64,000 nt of DNA from Acanthosepion pharaonis. Lineage: Eukaryota; Mollusca; Cephalopoda; Sepiida; Sepiidae. Positions 20,505-30,720 of this stretch are shown in pieces (within the stretch, counting starts at the first letter, position 1; every line of letters starts with the position of its first letter). The notes below the pieces were generated by a model that made no database searches, had not been told where the DNA came from, and worked only from the letters and a program-made list of their open reading frames with translations. The position numbers and the translations under genes were made by a program. The stretch covers positions 240,001 to 304,000 of the forward strand of contig CAHIKZ030002025.1 in NCBI GenBank assembly GCA_903632075.3, read 5' to 3'.

Positions 20505-21150
20505 GCCTTTCAAATGCTCACTTCTCATTCCAACTCTCTTTGTATTTTACATAAATGATCTACCTAAGAATTTTCACTGATCAGTTGTGAATATCTATGC
20601 TAATTAAACAGCAATATATTGTTGTGGTAGGATCCACCTAATTTGCATAGTGGAGTACCGACCATATAAATATGGTTGGTACCGGGAAGACGGGGGGAGG
20701 AATCAAGAGATTCAATCCAGAGACTCTGCCCGACTGCGAATAAGTCAACACATTCTCCAGGAACGGTCTTCCCAAGAATATACAAAAGACTATATGTAAA
20801 TATTGTGTACACTTTCTTGTTTCAATACATTTTGTTCTAAGTACATTTTGTGTTGTATTATTATTCCATGCATTAGTCAAGTTTCAACATATATGGATGC
20901 TCCTTCAAAAGTAGATGACCAGAAAATCTGATCTCTACTCTGAACTAGCTCTAACAGCTCAGTTGGGGGAAAACTGGCTGGTTACTCTAATGTCTCAGAA
21001 ACCAAACTAGTGATATTCCATCATCACCTAGCAGACATTGAATGGGTGTCCTTTCAGAGGCCCTATGCCTTGAGTGCCTGTTGGGACAAGTTTTGTTCAG
21101 ACCTCAAGTGAAACATAGACATGGCATATTCAACAGTGGAGGGATGTATT
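20505..21150 (+). mobile_element. LINE reverse-transcriptase palm fragment, split by a solo LTR
   Basis: Plus strand reads IPTLFVFYINDLPKNF then VVNIYAN*TAIY up to 20,619. After the LTR it resumes GCSFK and, in a shifted frame, NVSETKLVIFHHHLADIEWV. This follows the order of LINE RT (PTLF..YINDLP, then the YADD catalytic box, then 'NxSKTKLVxFHHH'). The YADD box is destroyed: the two aspartate codons now read AAT TAA. Removing the LTR rejoins TATAT once and restores ...AIYGC.., so the LTR inserted after this LINE. The element likely continues at 22,030-22,540. Confidence 0.65.
20620..20889. mobile_element. Solo LTR (270 bp) with 5-bp target-site duplication
   Basis: The segment starts TGTTGTGGTAGG and ends GTTTCAACA. 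Its termini form the inverted repeat TGTTG...CAACA and it is flanked by TATAT at 20,615-20,619 and 20,890-20,894. It contains a TATA-like CATATAAATA near 20,664. A TG...CA LTR with a 5-bp duplication fits Ty3/Gypsy, BEL/Pao or Copia elements; no internal region is left, as expected after LTR-LTR recombination. Confidence 0.8.
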
Positions 21151-22029
21151 CAACAAAAAATTGAAAATTATTTTTTCACTGCAAATTATTCATTGTCTCA
21201 TATCTAGGTTATTTTACAAAAAGGTCGAGCTGATTTCAAGCTCAATTTAGGTTTATAGTTCATAACTATGAAATAAGATGTGCTAACATGAACCGTAGAT
21301 TTGTCTGCAGAATATCATTACATTATTGTTACATAGTTATAGTGAAATCATTAACGTTTTTGTCAAAAGCATTTTATTTTTGGTCGTATATTAATTTAAA
21401 ATATTCCTTTTTAAAGGCTTTGTTTTTGAAATGGAATAAAATTATTCTAAATTTCAGAATTTTGCTGTTGCCGATCAAAATGGCTGGAAGAATGTGATCT
21501 AAACACAACAATGGAAAAGAAAGGTAACAAAGCATAAACGAAATAGTTTCAGTTCGTTCACCTTTGGAAACTTAGCATTGCAGCCAAAGTATTCTAAAAT
21601 GCTGCCAATAATAAAGGAGAAAATGACAAATTCCTAACAACAAATCAAATATAGCATCGAAATTATCTTTATTTATTTGTTAAATAACTAAATACATAAT
21701 TGTCAACAATGTTTCCATAAAACTTGGTATTTCCTGTAATCAGTCCTTAATAAATATTAGTATTATTATTATTTTACTTAAGTGTAAGGGAATGCTACAT
21801 TTACAATCCCTTTGGCAACCATGAAAAGAAATGTTGATCAAAACTGACTTAAACCTTTAAAAGTATGTAGTGCTGTAAAATTATCAAATGTTTGAATTAT
21901 CAAATGACAGTCATGTGATATAATCCATTACTAGAGGTGCTGGTAAAATGGTTGATCCCCTGTACTAGTTCAGTAAGTACCTGACTTCTACTATACTCTA
22001 CTTTTACAAGTATCTGATAAGGCTGGAAA
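21151..22029. other. AT-rich segment, no gene supported
   Basis: Lies between two parts of what may be one LINE, so it may be a later insertion, but I could not find its ends. A 69-codon plus-strand frame at 21,288 has no recognisable features. Confidence 0.35.
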
Positions 22030-22540
22030 TGGATGACTGCTGCTATATATGGGCAAGAGCTAACCAGTCTTCCTTTTCCAGTCTCAATATAGTTTGAAAA
22101 GATCTCCACATCCTTGTGGGTGATTAATTATTTTCTGCCATAGAACTTCTTTTTCACAGACTAAATTTACATGCCTCTGTTGCTATTTCCATAGAAAGTG
22201 TTCAAGCAAACTACATTCCTTAGTTCCACCAGTTCTAATCTTCACAACTAAGACTCACCTTGGCACGTATGCTGTAAAAAAGCACTCTTATTTTCTTTGC
22301 ATTCCATTAGTGAGCGCTAAGTCCCACTTGAGTAACATCTTGCCACAAACTGCTGCTTCATGGAATCAACTTACAAGATGATGCTTCCCTGATCACTACA
22401 ATCTTAACCCATTAACAGTAATCTTCCCCACATGACCCTATAAATTATGCTTCTTATTCTGTAACCCTCTACCCTGTGTGGCTCTTGGGCCTTGTACAGA
22501 GTGGACATTATTGTAAAAAACAACAGAAAAAAACAATCAA
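22030..22540 (+). mobile_element. LINE reverse-transcriptase C-terminus and 3' tail, decayed
   Basis: Plus strand reads MDDCCYIWARANQSSFSSLN, IV*KDLHILVGD, then in pieces LLHGINLQDDASLITTI, matching the 'EYCCHIWAGAxxSSLxxLDRVQ..LVGD' and 'LWNRLP' regions of a second jockey/CR1-like lineage. It ends with CTGTGTGGCTCTTGGGCC, TTGTACAGAGTGGACATT and an A-run. Stops are frequent. Confidence 0.55.
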
Positions 22541-22669
22541 ATTAAATGATCATAAGATTTTGAAAAAATTTCCCAAAATCTGACCAAACATAATTTGGGA
22601 TGGTGGGTGTCTCCTTGATTAGGCTGAGGACTTTTGTAGATATTGCATTTTCATTAATTTGTGCAATAA

Positions 22670-23065
22670 GGACACCAATGAAGAGACTTGAAGCAATACG
22701 AATGTGGTTCTACAGAAGGATGTTGAGGATACCATGAACCGAATATTTGACCAACAATGAAGTTTTAGAGAAAATAGAAACAAAAAGGAAGCTTATACTT
22801 AACATTAGGAAGAGATAGTTGAAACTTTGAGGGCACATAATGAGGAAAAAAATGCTTGGAAAATCTGATACTCACAGGACAGAATGAAGGCAAGAGGGAC
22901 AGAGAAAAACAATGTAAAACATACTTTGTGAGCTTAAGTAAATGGATGACGGAACAGTGTTTAGAATAAATAACAAAAAAACAAAATTTATTAAGAGCTA
23001 CAATTGTAGAGAGCCATGGTTGCCTACATTCTGAAGGGACATGGCACATAAAGAGAAGAATTTTA
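22670..23065 (+). mobile_element. RTE-like LINE C-terminal fragment
   Basis: Plus strand reads KRLEAIRMWFYRRMLRIP, TNNEVLEKIETKRKLILNIR, KRQLKL*GHIMRKK, then EPWLPTF*RDMAHKEKN. This is the conserved tail of the 'craniofacial-development-protein-2-like' RTE-type reverse transcriptases (RRMLRIPWT...NIRKRQLKFLGHIMRKEGL). Several in-frame stops; non-functional. Confidence 0.65.
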
Positions 23066-23860
23066 AAGAAATATTTATTATTTATTTCTTCAATAGGTGA
23101 TTTTGAATTAATTTCTATAATAAATTATTTGCATTGTATTTGTTCTTTAAGTATTTTTGCCTGTATTTCTATATTAAATACATTTCTATGGTTGATGTTG
23201 CTTGACATTTTCTATAACAAATAATTCATATTGCACTGGAAAATAAAATATCACATACAGAATTCCCCATTAATGATCAAATTTCTTTTTTTTGTAGCAG
23301 ATTAATTTTTTTCTAAATCCAAGATGGCTACATTATATTATTTCTAGGGGAAAATTACACAATGAAAACAGACATTATCATGTATTATTTATGACCAAAT
23401 ATTGCAGCATTGAAATTCTATTAGCAAAATATGAATATGTTGGTATTCAAAAGTAAGTACAGTCCTCTTAAAAATATTGATTGCATTCTATATAGTAAGT
23501 GTATTTCTAAACCATTATCAATTACTTTTTCCTTATCAGAAATTTGAATACAAATAGAGCGATCCAAATATTTCTTGTAAAGTAATAGTTTTCAGTGTAC
23601 AGACATTTAATTCAGTCATGTCTCAACAAAGAGGAAAAAAACTTGATTCCAATTTGAAGATGACCCAAGAAAATAGTCTGGAGATTTTGCTAATGAGGTT
23701 GAACAAGTGTACACCATAAATGCTTATCGTAGCTGGAACAAGACTCAGTTTACATGGCCTGCAACCATAAAGGAAATCATTACTGAAATTAAGACACAAA
23801 CAGGTTCATTTAAATGTTTCTGAAAATATAAGGATGAATATTCAACATTTTGGGACAGCA
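23066..23860. other. AT-rich segment, no gene supported
   Basis: Some of the segment just before 23,862 may be decayed upstream RTE sequence, but I could not align it. Confidence 0.3.
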
Positions 23861-23861
23861 T

Positions 23862-24470
23862 ACTGTGATCAAGCAAGTACGGAAATTTAAATATCTGGGC
23901 AATGTTTTAACAGAAGGCGGAAAATGTGATACAAAAATCAAAAGAAACAATGAAATAATGAAAGTGTCTTTCAAAAGCTAAGCAAAGTATTAAGAAGCAG
24001 AAAAATTTTATTAGAACTAAAGTAAAATATAAATCTCCTGAACTACTGCGTAATATCTGATATGGTGGTGAATAAAGAGGAGACTTGAGACACTAAATAG
24101 ATATGGTTCTTAACAGGATGCAGAGAATAACATGGATAAAGCATGTAAACAACAAAGAAGCTTTAAAGTAAATGGTATCAAAAAGTTTTTGAAACACATA
24201 ATGAAGAAAGAAGGTTTGGAGAATTTAAGGCTCACAAGACCTATTGAAGATAAGATGGACAGAGGGAAACAAGTAACCTACATAAGAAACTTGTGTAAAT
24301 CTATGACAGAACAGGCTGTGGGAGGGATAGTAAAAAAGCAAATATTACTAAGAGTGACAAAGGATGGGAAGTTGTGGAGAGCGATAATCATCCATGTCCT
24401 GAAGAAACTATTATTAGATAAAACAAAGTCAACCTGCTTTTCATCTAATTGTTTCAGTAATTAAAACCAA
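23862..24470 (+). mobile_element. RTE-like LINE C-terminal fragment, longer copy
   Basis: Reads VIKQVRKFKYLGNVLTEGGK, CDTKIKRNNE, then RRLETLNRYG, then KKFLKHIMKKEGLENLRLTR, PIEDKMDRGKQVTYIRNLCK, SMTEQAVGGIVKKQ, ending TKDGKLWRAIIIHVLK. The order (FKYLG box after the catalytic domain, GHIMRKEGLENL, C-terminal DRKLWRAM.HVL) is that of RTE-type reverse transcriptases. The longest intact stretch is 110 codons (24,132-24,464); it lacks all catalytic motifs. Confidence 0.75.
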
Positions 24471-24639
24471 AACTCAACTAATTTTGTTAGAACTCCATTC
24501 TCAAGGATGGAAAGTGCATAGTGATAGAAAAATAAATAAATAAAAATGAAGGGGAACCAAAATTTTGCTATCTCTAAAAAATAGATGTACATTCAAAATC
24601 GGTAGGCCATGAAGCCATATTTCAACCAACCAATAAGAA

Positions 24640-24732
24640 ACTGTCCTGGATATCATATTTTAGCAGAAACTCTCCTGGATATCATATTTTAGCAGAAACT
24701 GTCCTGGATATCATATTTTAGCAGAAACAAGA
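24640..24732. repeat. 31-bp tandem triplication
   Basis: Three head-to-tail copies of CCTGGATATCATATTTTAGC + AGAAACTGT, nearly identical (G/C change in the middle copy). Confidence 0.9.
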
Positions 24733-25191
24733 GTTGCTCTCAACAAGTATATAAGGTTACTAATCATGAGTCAATGAGAAGTGAAGTGGTACTTTTGAAG
24801 CAGAACTCTAAATATGTATATACTGGGATGGAAAATCAACCTAAATCTGAATAAATTAATTTTGTCCATTTTCTGATGCTGTGGTTATCATAATATACCC
24901 AAATATGAAATAAAATATATATGCAATTGACACAGTTTCACTTAGACACATTCAATATCTACCTCATTCTACCACTAACTGGCAGCCATACACATCCACA
25001 CAAATCTGTGTTGATACTAAACATACATATAAATTGTCTTTAACACACATTTTTAAGCAGAGGGCTACTACATTTGAATACTTACATGTATGCTTATACA
25101 TATACTTCTACATTCACCTGAACTCTTTCTGTCTCTCTTATATGCATATTTAACATTTGAACTTTTTGTACCTCAACTTTTAATCTATCCT

Positions 25192-25198
<7 letters not shown>
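24733..25198. other. No feature seen
   Basis: AT-rich, non-coding. Confidence 0.35.

Positions 25199-25264
<66 letters not shown>
25199..25264. repeat. (TA)n microsatellite
   Basis: About 33 TA units. Confidence 0.95.
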
Positions 25265-25267
<3 letters not shown>

Positions 25268-25559
25268 CAGCTTAAAAAAAAGAATTTACTATGTATACAC
25301 ACCATACCAGAAAGAGTTTATAAACAAAGAATTATGTCTCAGGTGTACACGGTTCAACCACTACTATAATTTTCATGCCCTTATGCAATTGTCAGGCAGC
25401 TGTCATGCAAAAATGGGAGATTTTATACCCCCAGGAAAGACCAAGGGGTAAAAAAAATATGAACGATGTTCCCACAAACCAACCAACTTTGTTTAGAAAA
25501 GCTCTACCATATTGTATGGTGTTGAGCACATCTCTTTCTGGTGTGCATATGCATAGAAA

Positions 25560-25667
25560 ATCATAAGTGCACTTCAACATTACAACTGAATAGTTAGTGA
25601 GTTCAATCCTCACTGGGTTCCCCATACTTTCAGCCTTCTATGCTTATAACATCATAAGAGTGATGTG
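25560..25667 (+). mobile_element. tRNA-like SINE fragments
   Basis: GTGAGTTCAATCCTCACTGG near 25,598-25,617 resembles a B box with a T-arm stem (GTGAG...CTCAC). GATGTGGTTTAACAGTTAGC near 25,662-25,681 resembles an A box. The order is scrambled relative to one tRNA unit, suggesting two adjacent SINE pieces. Confidence 0.3.
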
Positions 25668-26324
25668 GTTTAACAGTTAGCAAGCTTGTCTCATTAGATC
25701 AGGTAGAATTACCTTACGAAATCGCCGATTTTTCAGGAAACTGGATACACCAACAATTCCAGTTCCCAGACCTAGTGCCTTACCTGAGACCCCTACACCA
25801 GTGCCACAAACATTCAATGCTGGAATAACATTTAACACTGCTCAGCCATCTACAATAACACGGACAAAAACCCCTCGGGCATTGTCCAGACTACTTCCAC
25901 ACAACCAGCCAGGTTTAAAGGAACAAATCCCTCCCCAAAGGCCACTACCCACACGCGATGGGGGGAAAGGAGATCTAGAATAACAATACAATAAACAACA
26001 CTTACCGGCGTAAGAGTCCCAGCTAGCGTCCAGCTGGCAGACAAAAATAAAGCAGGTTGTAACTTAATATAATTTAACCCTGCAAACTAACTGAGCTGGT
26101 ATTTATATAGAAATACTTCCACTCAGGTACCAGCAGCCAATCACAGCCCAAGCAATGGACTATCCCACTTTAGCATAATGAGATGCTCCATTGCACCATA
26201 AATAGCTCTCTTTCTCAATGTTGAATTATTATTCACTCAGCTTGCTCCACAACTGAGTGTTTATCTTGAGCACGTGATTGTTCGACATAGTGTAACAGTT
26301 AGCAAGCTTGTGTCATTAGATCAG
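25668..26324 (+). mobile_element. Ty3/Gypsy-like tail between 35-bp direct repeats
   Basis: A 587-bp segment (25,703-26,289) lies between 35-bp direct repeats with two mismatches (25,668-25,702 and 26,290-26,324; both contain AACAGTTAGCAAGCTTGT). Its start reads RITLRNRRFFRKLDTPT, like the basic 'LRRNRRFLR' end of Gypsy-type integrase/polyproteins, followed by a proline-rich tail to a stop at about 25,982. A purine run (GGGGGGAAAGGAG) resembles a polypurine tract, and the remainder has LTR-like content (GGTATTTATATAG at about 26,098, AATAAA at 26,046). A duplication this long is unusual for integrase. Confidence 0.4.
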
Positions 26325-26454
26325 TTATGACTGAATAGTGCCTCATACTTTTGGCCTTGTGCTATGCTTGAAATTAGTTGGTTTGTTTGCTGGGGACTAA
26401 AATGTTTCCCCAGTATAGTTGTTGTTGATTTGACAGGGTTTGTTGTTAGAGAGA

Positions 26455-27010
26455 GTGTGTAGGGATATTATTATTATTATAAATAAATAAAAATAAAATA
26501 TAAAATAATATAAAATAATAATAATATAAATTAATATAATATAAAATGATAATAATAGTGAAAATTATAAATAAACTAAATAAAGCAATAACATAAAAGC
26601 ATTATATAAAATAAAGTAAACAAAAATTAAAAATAATAAAAATACTCCCAGCATGCAACATAAATTGTTCCTGCTGGAAATACAGATATCCCACCAAATG
26701 ACTCTTTGCTACAAACCTTGATACAGGCAACACATGTCCAACTTCTCTCTGTGATATGACTAGTAATAGTATGGAGTAAATTTTTCCCTTCTGTTACATG
26801 TACCATAAAACAATTGTAAGCTAAAAAATATACACAGCAATACACATAAAAATATAAATAAAGTGTATGAAATTAACATACAATTTACCATGTTTTCCTG
26901 TTATATGTGTATGTGTTATTTCCTGTCAAATATGCTTTTATCTCCGTGAAGATGAGGCTAATTTCTGCTGTTATAATGTGAGTGAAGCCCCATAACATTT
27001 TGATGACCAC
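26455..27010 (-). repeat. Dispersed repeat family Y, copy 1
   Basis: Reverse-complement of 38,455-38,975 over about 520 bp: AACAATTGTAA near 26,811, TTTTATCTCCGTGAA near 26,936, CCCAGCATGCAACA near 26,647, and the AT-rich TAATA/TAAAATA run at 26,465-26,640. Function and class unknown; the largest frame (in copy 2) is not recognisable. Confidence 0.65.
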
Positions 27011-27469
27011 AGAGGTGCATAAGGAAAACAACCTATTCACCCATAAACCTCAACGTCAAACCCCACAGGCACAAACTCTCTCACTCTCTTCATTTGATTT
27101 TCAACCACAGGTTACATCTTTGCCTTTCTGAGGAATTTCTTCGTTTTTAATTAACCACATTCTGCATGGTATCACTACACCTTTAAAACAGTTCTTGTAA
27201 ATGCAATATCTTCACTAAAATCCATCATATAAATATATATTTCCATGCAACACAAAGAAATATCACTCTTCAACAAACAAGTCAGTGCCACCCAAAACTG
27301 GTCACTCTTCTAACAAACTATTAAACTAATTCTGTTGGAATATTTTATCAATAGGGTTTCAATGCTGTTAAATTTGAATATTTGATAGTAAATGATAATT
27401 TGACAATAAAAAAATCATTATCAGACCAAACCCAGCATCCAAGCTTTAGTAACTTCCCTACCACTATAG
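27011..27469. other. No feature seen
   Basis: Ordinary AT-rich sequence. Confidence 0.35.
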
Positions 27470-28248
27470 CATTTGGTCTGGTGCCAGTGCTATGTATTTT
27501 GATATCCTTAATAAGATACAAAAAAAAATATGCAGTTATATCAGTCCTGACCTCACATATCAACTTCAGTCGCTGTCCCACAACTATAACATAGCTTCCA
27601 ATAAGCTTTCCTCATTGGTACCTCGACTTCAAGAATTTAAATGTAATACGAGGTTGGTGTTACAATGTAATGGATATTGGCTCAGAATTAGGAGTTGGAG
27701 GGCCATGTTCAAATTTCAGTTGTTTTCATTACATTCACAGATGTGCAAATACCCATGAGAAAGGTGTGAATCCATCTCTTCATCACCCAGCTATGGTTGA
27801 ATCACAGGAAAGACTGGGTCCTATAGCCTTGTTTTGGCAACCAGTCTACCGAAGAAAGAAAATGGTAACCTACTGTGGGAAAAAATCTTCAACCAAGTCG
27901 GTCATGAATCAAAAGATACATGATCATCCAAGTGTGTATCACATTTGGCACTTAACTGATTGGGAGGTAAGTCTCATAATTTCACTCTTGAAATTGCTAG
28001 TTGAAACCATAAGTTACATGCTAATAGTTTTTTCTCATGCACTTCTCGCTTGTGGAACTCTCTTCCTGCTTTACTGTTAAGTACAATCTTCAAAAATTTA
28101 AATATAATGTCAGTTGTCATCTTCTGTCTCCCTGAATTCTGTTCTTTTACTATGCTCTCTGTTTTTGTTTTTTTCATTTTCAGTAAGCCTTTGCATCTTA
28201 GTGGCTTTATTGCCTTGCTTGGGGGGTAAATGGTTAAATAAAAATGAT
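27470..28248 (+). mobile_element. LINE 3' end (jockey/CR1-like), interrupted by a SINE
   Basis: The left part reads DILNKIQKKICSYISPDLTY, QLQSLSHNYN, SSLVPRLQEFKCNTRLV. After the insertion it resumes SHNFTLEIAS*NHKLHANSF, FSCTSRLWNSLPALL and the family 3' UTR (CTTAGTGGCTTTATTGCCTT, GCTTGGGGGGTAAA). The two parts join at TRL(A)-(R)SH, exactly where other copies are continuous. Confidence 0.75.
27660..27967 (+). mobile_element. tRNA-derived SINE inserted in the LINE
   Basis: About 305 bp interrupts the LINE. It has an A-box-like TTGGCTCAGAATTAGGA (27,677-27,693) and a B-box-like TGTTCAAATTTCAG (27,706-27,719), the spacing of an internal RNA polymerase III promoter. GAGGTTGGT before and GAGGTAAGT after may be an imperfect 9-bp target duplication. 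No tail repeat is obvious. Confidence 0.5.
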
Positions 28249-28384
28249 AGCCTTCATTTTTATTTTACAGTGTGTGGCAAAATACCACATATACCCACCA
28301 GAATTAACTTACACGTAACAGGAAAACATTAGCTAGATGAAGACGCCATTGTCACTTGCCTAAATTTGATAACACGACATAGCT

Positions 28385-28860
28385 ACACTATTTACATTAT
28401 TTGGACTATTGTCCGTATCTTTGTCACCATATTTATGACAACGTTTCTTTGGCATTAGTTAGGTCCAGTGACAGGACCCAAGAGTTCAATACCTGGTTAA
28501 GGCAGTGGAGAACTTACAGAGGGGAATTAACAGGCGATAACTGACATCCATTAGATATGGCACATGGAACTAGAACAGTCTAACCCAGTGAGCAAAATAA
28601 AGGGTTCAGTTTGACATTGCAACCAACAGACAAAGGCCAGAGCGTACAACAGCCAAAATGTTGTAATAAATATGGCAACAAAGATGAGGACAATAGTCCG
28701 AATAATGTAAATAGTTCACATAATACGTCATCTCAGAAATATAGACAGATACTGAAGGATTGGATGAATATGGCAACAAAGAGGAGGACAATAGTCCGAA
28801 TAATGTAAATAGAGTACATAATACCTCATCTCTGAAATATAGACAAATACTACATAGCTA
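28385..28860. mobile_element. Family P foldback, second copy, with tandem-duplicated end
   Basis: The left arm (28,385-28,460, minus) and right arm (about 28,480-28,745, plus) repeat the layout of the nested element at 18,720-19,182, with the left motif partly deleted. The right end (GGACAATAGTCCGAATAATG ... TCAGAAATATAGACAG) is duplicated at 28,767-28,855 after a short linker. The right-arm motif is mutated (CAACAGACAAAGGCC...GCCAAAATG). Confidence 0.6.
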
Positions 28861-29657
28861 ATAGTTTAAATTGTCAGATGTGTTCCTGCTGCACCTTGTA
28901 GATGTTTTACTATTATGTGGGAAATATTTCTGGAAGTTATGTGTGTGAGACGTATTTCTGTTACACTCTGTATAATGCTCCATTTCAATATTGCTTTGTT
29001 TGGTTAAGAAGAAAATGAACCTTCTATAAAAGAAAAAATGCCTGAGGTGAACTCATAGTACTGTAAATTTATTTTGAAATGCACACGGAAGTTTTTGATA
29101 TCAAATTGCCTCGCAAATGTTCAATGTATAAATATTTAATCGAGCAATATGTACTGCAGTTTTCGAATTTTCCTTTAAGGTCGTAAGCGAACAGCATTTT
29201 TTTTTAAAGGTCGACTTTGAAATTATAAAGGGAATCCTTTTGAACATATTTCTTCAACATCTAATTTCAAATTAATGATTTCTTTATGAAATAATTTTGT
29301 TCTTCATGAAATAATTATCTGATATATTTAATAATTTTATTCGCTTTCTGTTGATAAGGGTTTCCAATAAATTTTCCAATGACAGAAAATACTTTGTTTT
29401 TAATATCTTTAATTATTTTCTAGAGTGTGATTTTAAAATTTATTTGCAATACATTTCTTTGTTAATGCTATCAAGTACATTAAACATCTGTTAGCAATGC
29501 TGAGTATTGTCACAGCATTAGTACCAGGGCTAGTGTTAAGTGTCTTCTGCCCTGCCACCAAATTTATGATACCTGCACCCTGCATCTCAATTTTCATAAG
29601 GCAGTATGCATATAAAATACATTTTCTTGTAACATAATTATGTACAATAATGGATCA
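28861..29657. other. AT-rich segment, no gene supported
   Basis: No open frame of note. Confidence 0.35.
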
Positions 29658-30317
29658 TCTTACTTATTATAAAACGCAGATTTTGTGTGTGTGTGAGTGT
29701 GTCTGTACGTTTATATATTGGATCGGATTTCCTACATTTTTCAACCGATTTCAACAAAACTTCAAAGGACTACATAAAATTACCTTGCCGTGGTTCTAAC
29801 AGCACCAAAAATTGGAAAACCACAATTGTTTTTGCACAAAATCAATTTAAAAACATGATTAAGAGGCATCACAAGAATTAAAGGGGGACAACTCATGTAG
29901 AGTTATACTTATTATAAAACCCAGGTTGTTTGTGTGTGTATGTGTTTGTTTATATATGGGATCGGATTTCCTACATTTATCAACCGATTTCAACAAAACT
30001 TCACATTTTTTTTGGCAGGTAATGTTTCTTATTGTCTTGCACACTTTTTTCTTTATTTTTACATTCAGAATACTTTAAAAATTCCATTTACAAGCCAATT
30101 GTTTATAATAAAATAGACTCATAACGATTGAAAACAATGTTTTTGTTTGAGTTTGACCAATTCGTAAAAAAAAAAAAAATAAAATAATTAAGACATGCGT
30201 GTCCGTCAACCTTAAACAATAATCTTTGTCAATTTTATTTTTCAGTCTTTATGATGGTGGATACTTGATCTATCTCTTACTGTTATATCCCCGGGCGATG
30301 CCGGGCTCTACTGCTAG
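29658..30317 (+). mobile_element. Helitron-like elements, tandem/nested
   Basis: Two 5'-type ends (TTATTATAAAACGCAG at about 29,664 and TTATTATAAAACCCAG at about 29,910) are each followed by a GTGTGTGT run and by GATCGGATTTCCTACATTT and CAACCGATTTCAACAAAACT. The 3' end at 30,290-30,317 has a hairpin (CCCGGGCGATGCCGGG), eight bases, then CTAG followed by T. These are Helitron-type ends; there is no Rep/helicase coding. One element may be nested in the other. Confidence 0.5.
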
Positions 30318-30318
30318 T

Positions 30319-30560
30319 CTGTCTATATTTCTGAGATGAGGTATTATGTACACTATTTACATTATTCAGACTATTGTCCTCATCTTTGTCGCCATATTTA
30401 TCCAATCCTTCAGTATCTGTCTATAGTTCTGAGATGAGGTATTATGTGAACCATTTATATTATTCGGACTATTGTCCTCATCTTTGTTGCCATATTTATT
30501 ACAACATTTTGGCTGTTGTACGCTCTGGCCTTTGTCAGTTGGTTGCAATGTCAAACTGAA
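30319..30560 (-). mobile_element. Family P end, inverted copy
   Basis: Starts CTGTCTATATTTCTGAGATG right after the Helitron-like 3' end CTAGT and ends at TTGCAATGTCAAACTGAA. It contains the duplicated end and a mutated form of the motif (complement of GGCCAGAGCGTACAACAGCC then AAAATGTTG). Confidence 0.65.
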
Positions 30561-30720
30561 ATGTTTTTGTTTGAGTTTGGGTTTGACCAATTCGTAAAAA
30601 AAAAAAAACTAATTAAGACAATAATCTTTGTAAATTTTATTTTTCAATCTTTATGATGGTCGATACTTGATCTATCTCTTACTGTTACATCCCGGGGCAA
30701 CGCCGGTCTCTACTACTAGT
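30561..30720 (+). mobile_element. Second Helitron-like 3' end
   Basis: Repeats 30,138-30,317 (GTTTTTGTTTGAGTTTG, GACCAATTCGTAAAAAA, GATACTTGATCTATCTCTTA) and closes with the hairpin CCGGGGCAACGCCGG, a short spacer and CTAG followed by T at 30,716-30,720. Confidence 0.5.

Larger units (their letters stand above)
28605..30560. repeat. Long inverted repeat, arms of about 245 bp
   Basis: 28,605-28,851 (plus) and 30,319-30,560 are reverse complements of each other over nearly their full length, including the same duplicated end and the same linker (ATACTGAAGGATTGGATGAA and its complement). The arms are 1.47 kb apart and enclose Helitron-like sequence. Sharing of the linker means the right arm derives from the left or from a common duplicated source. 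Confidence 0.75.

Noticed and set aside
24132..24464. 110-codon frame as an independent gene
   Set aside because: The sequence matches the C-terminal tail of RTE-type reverse transcriptases and is continuous with decayed LINE sequence upstream.
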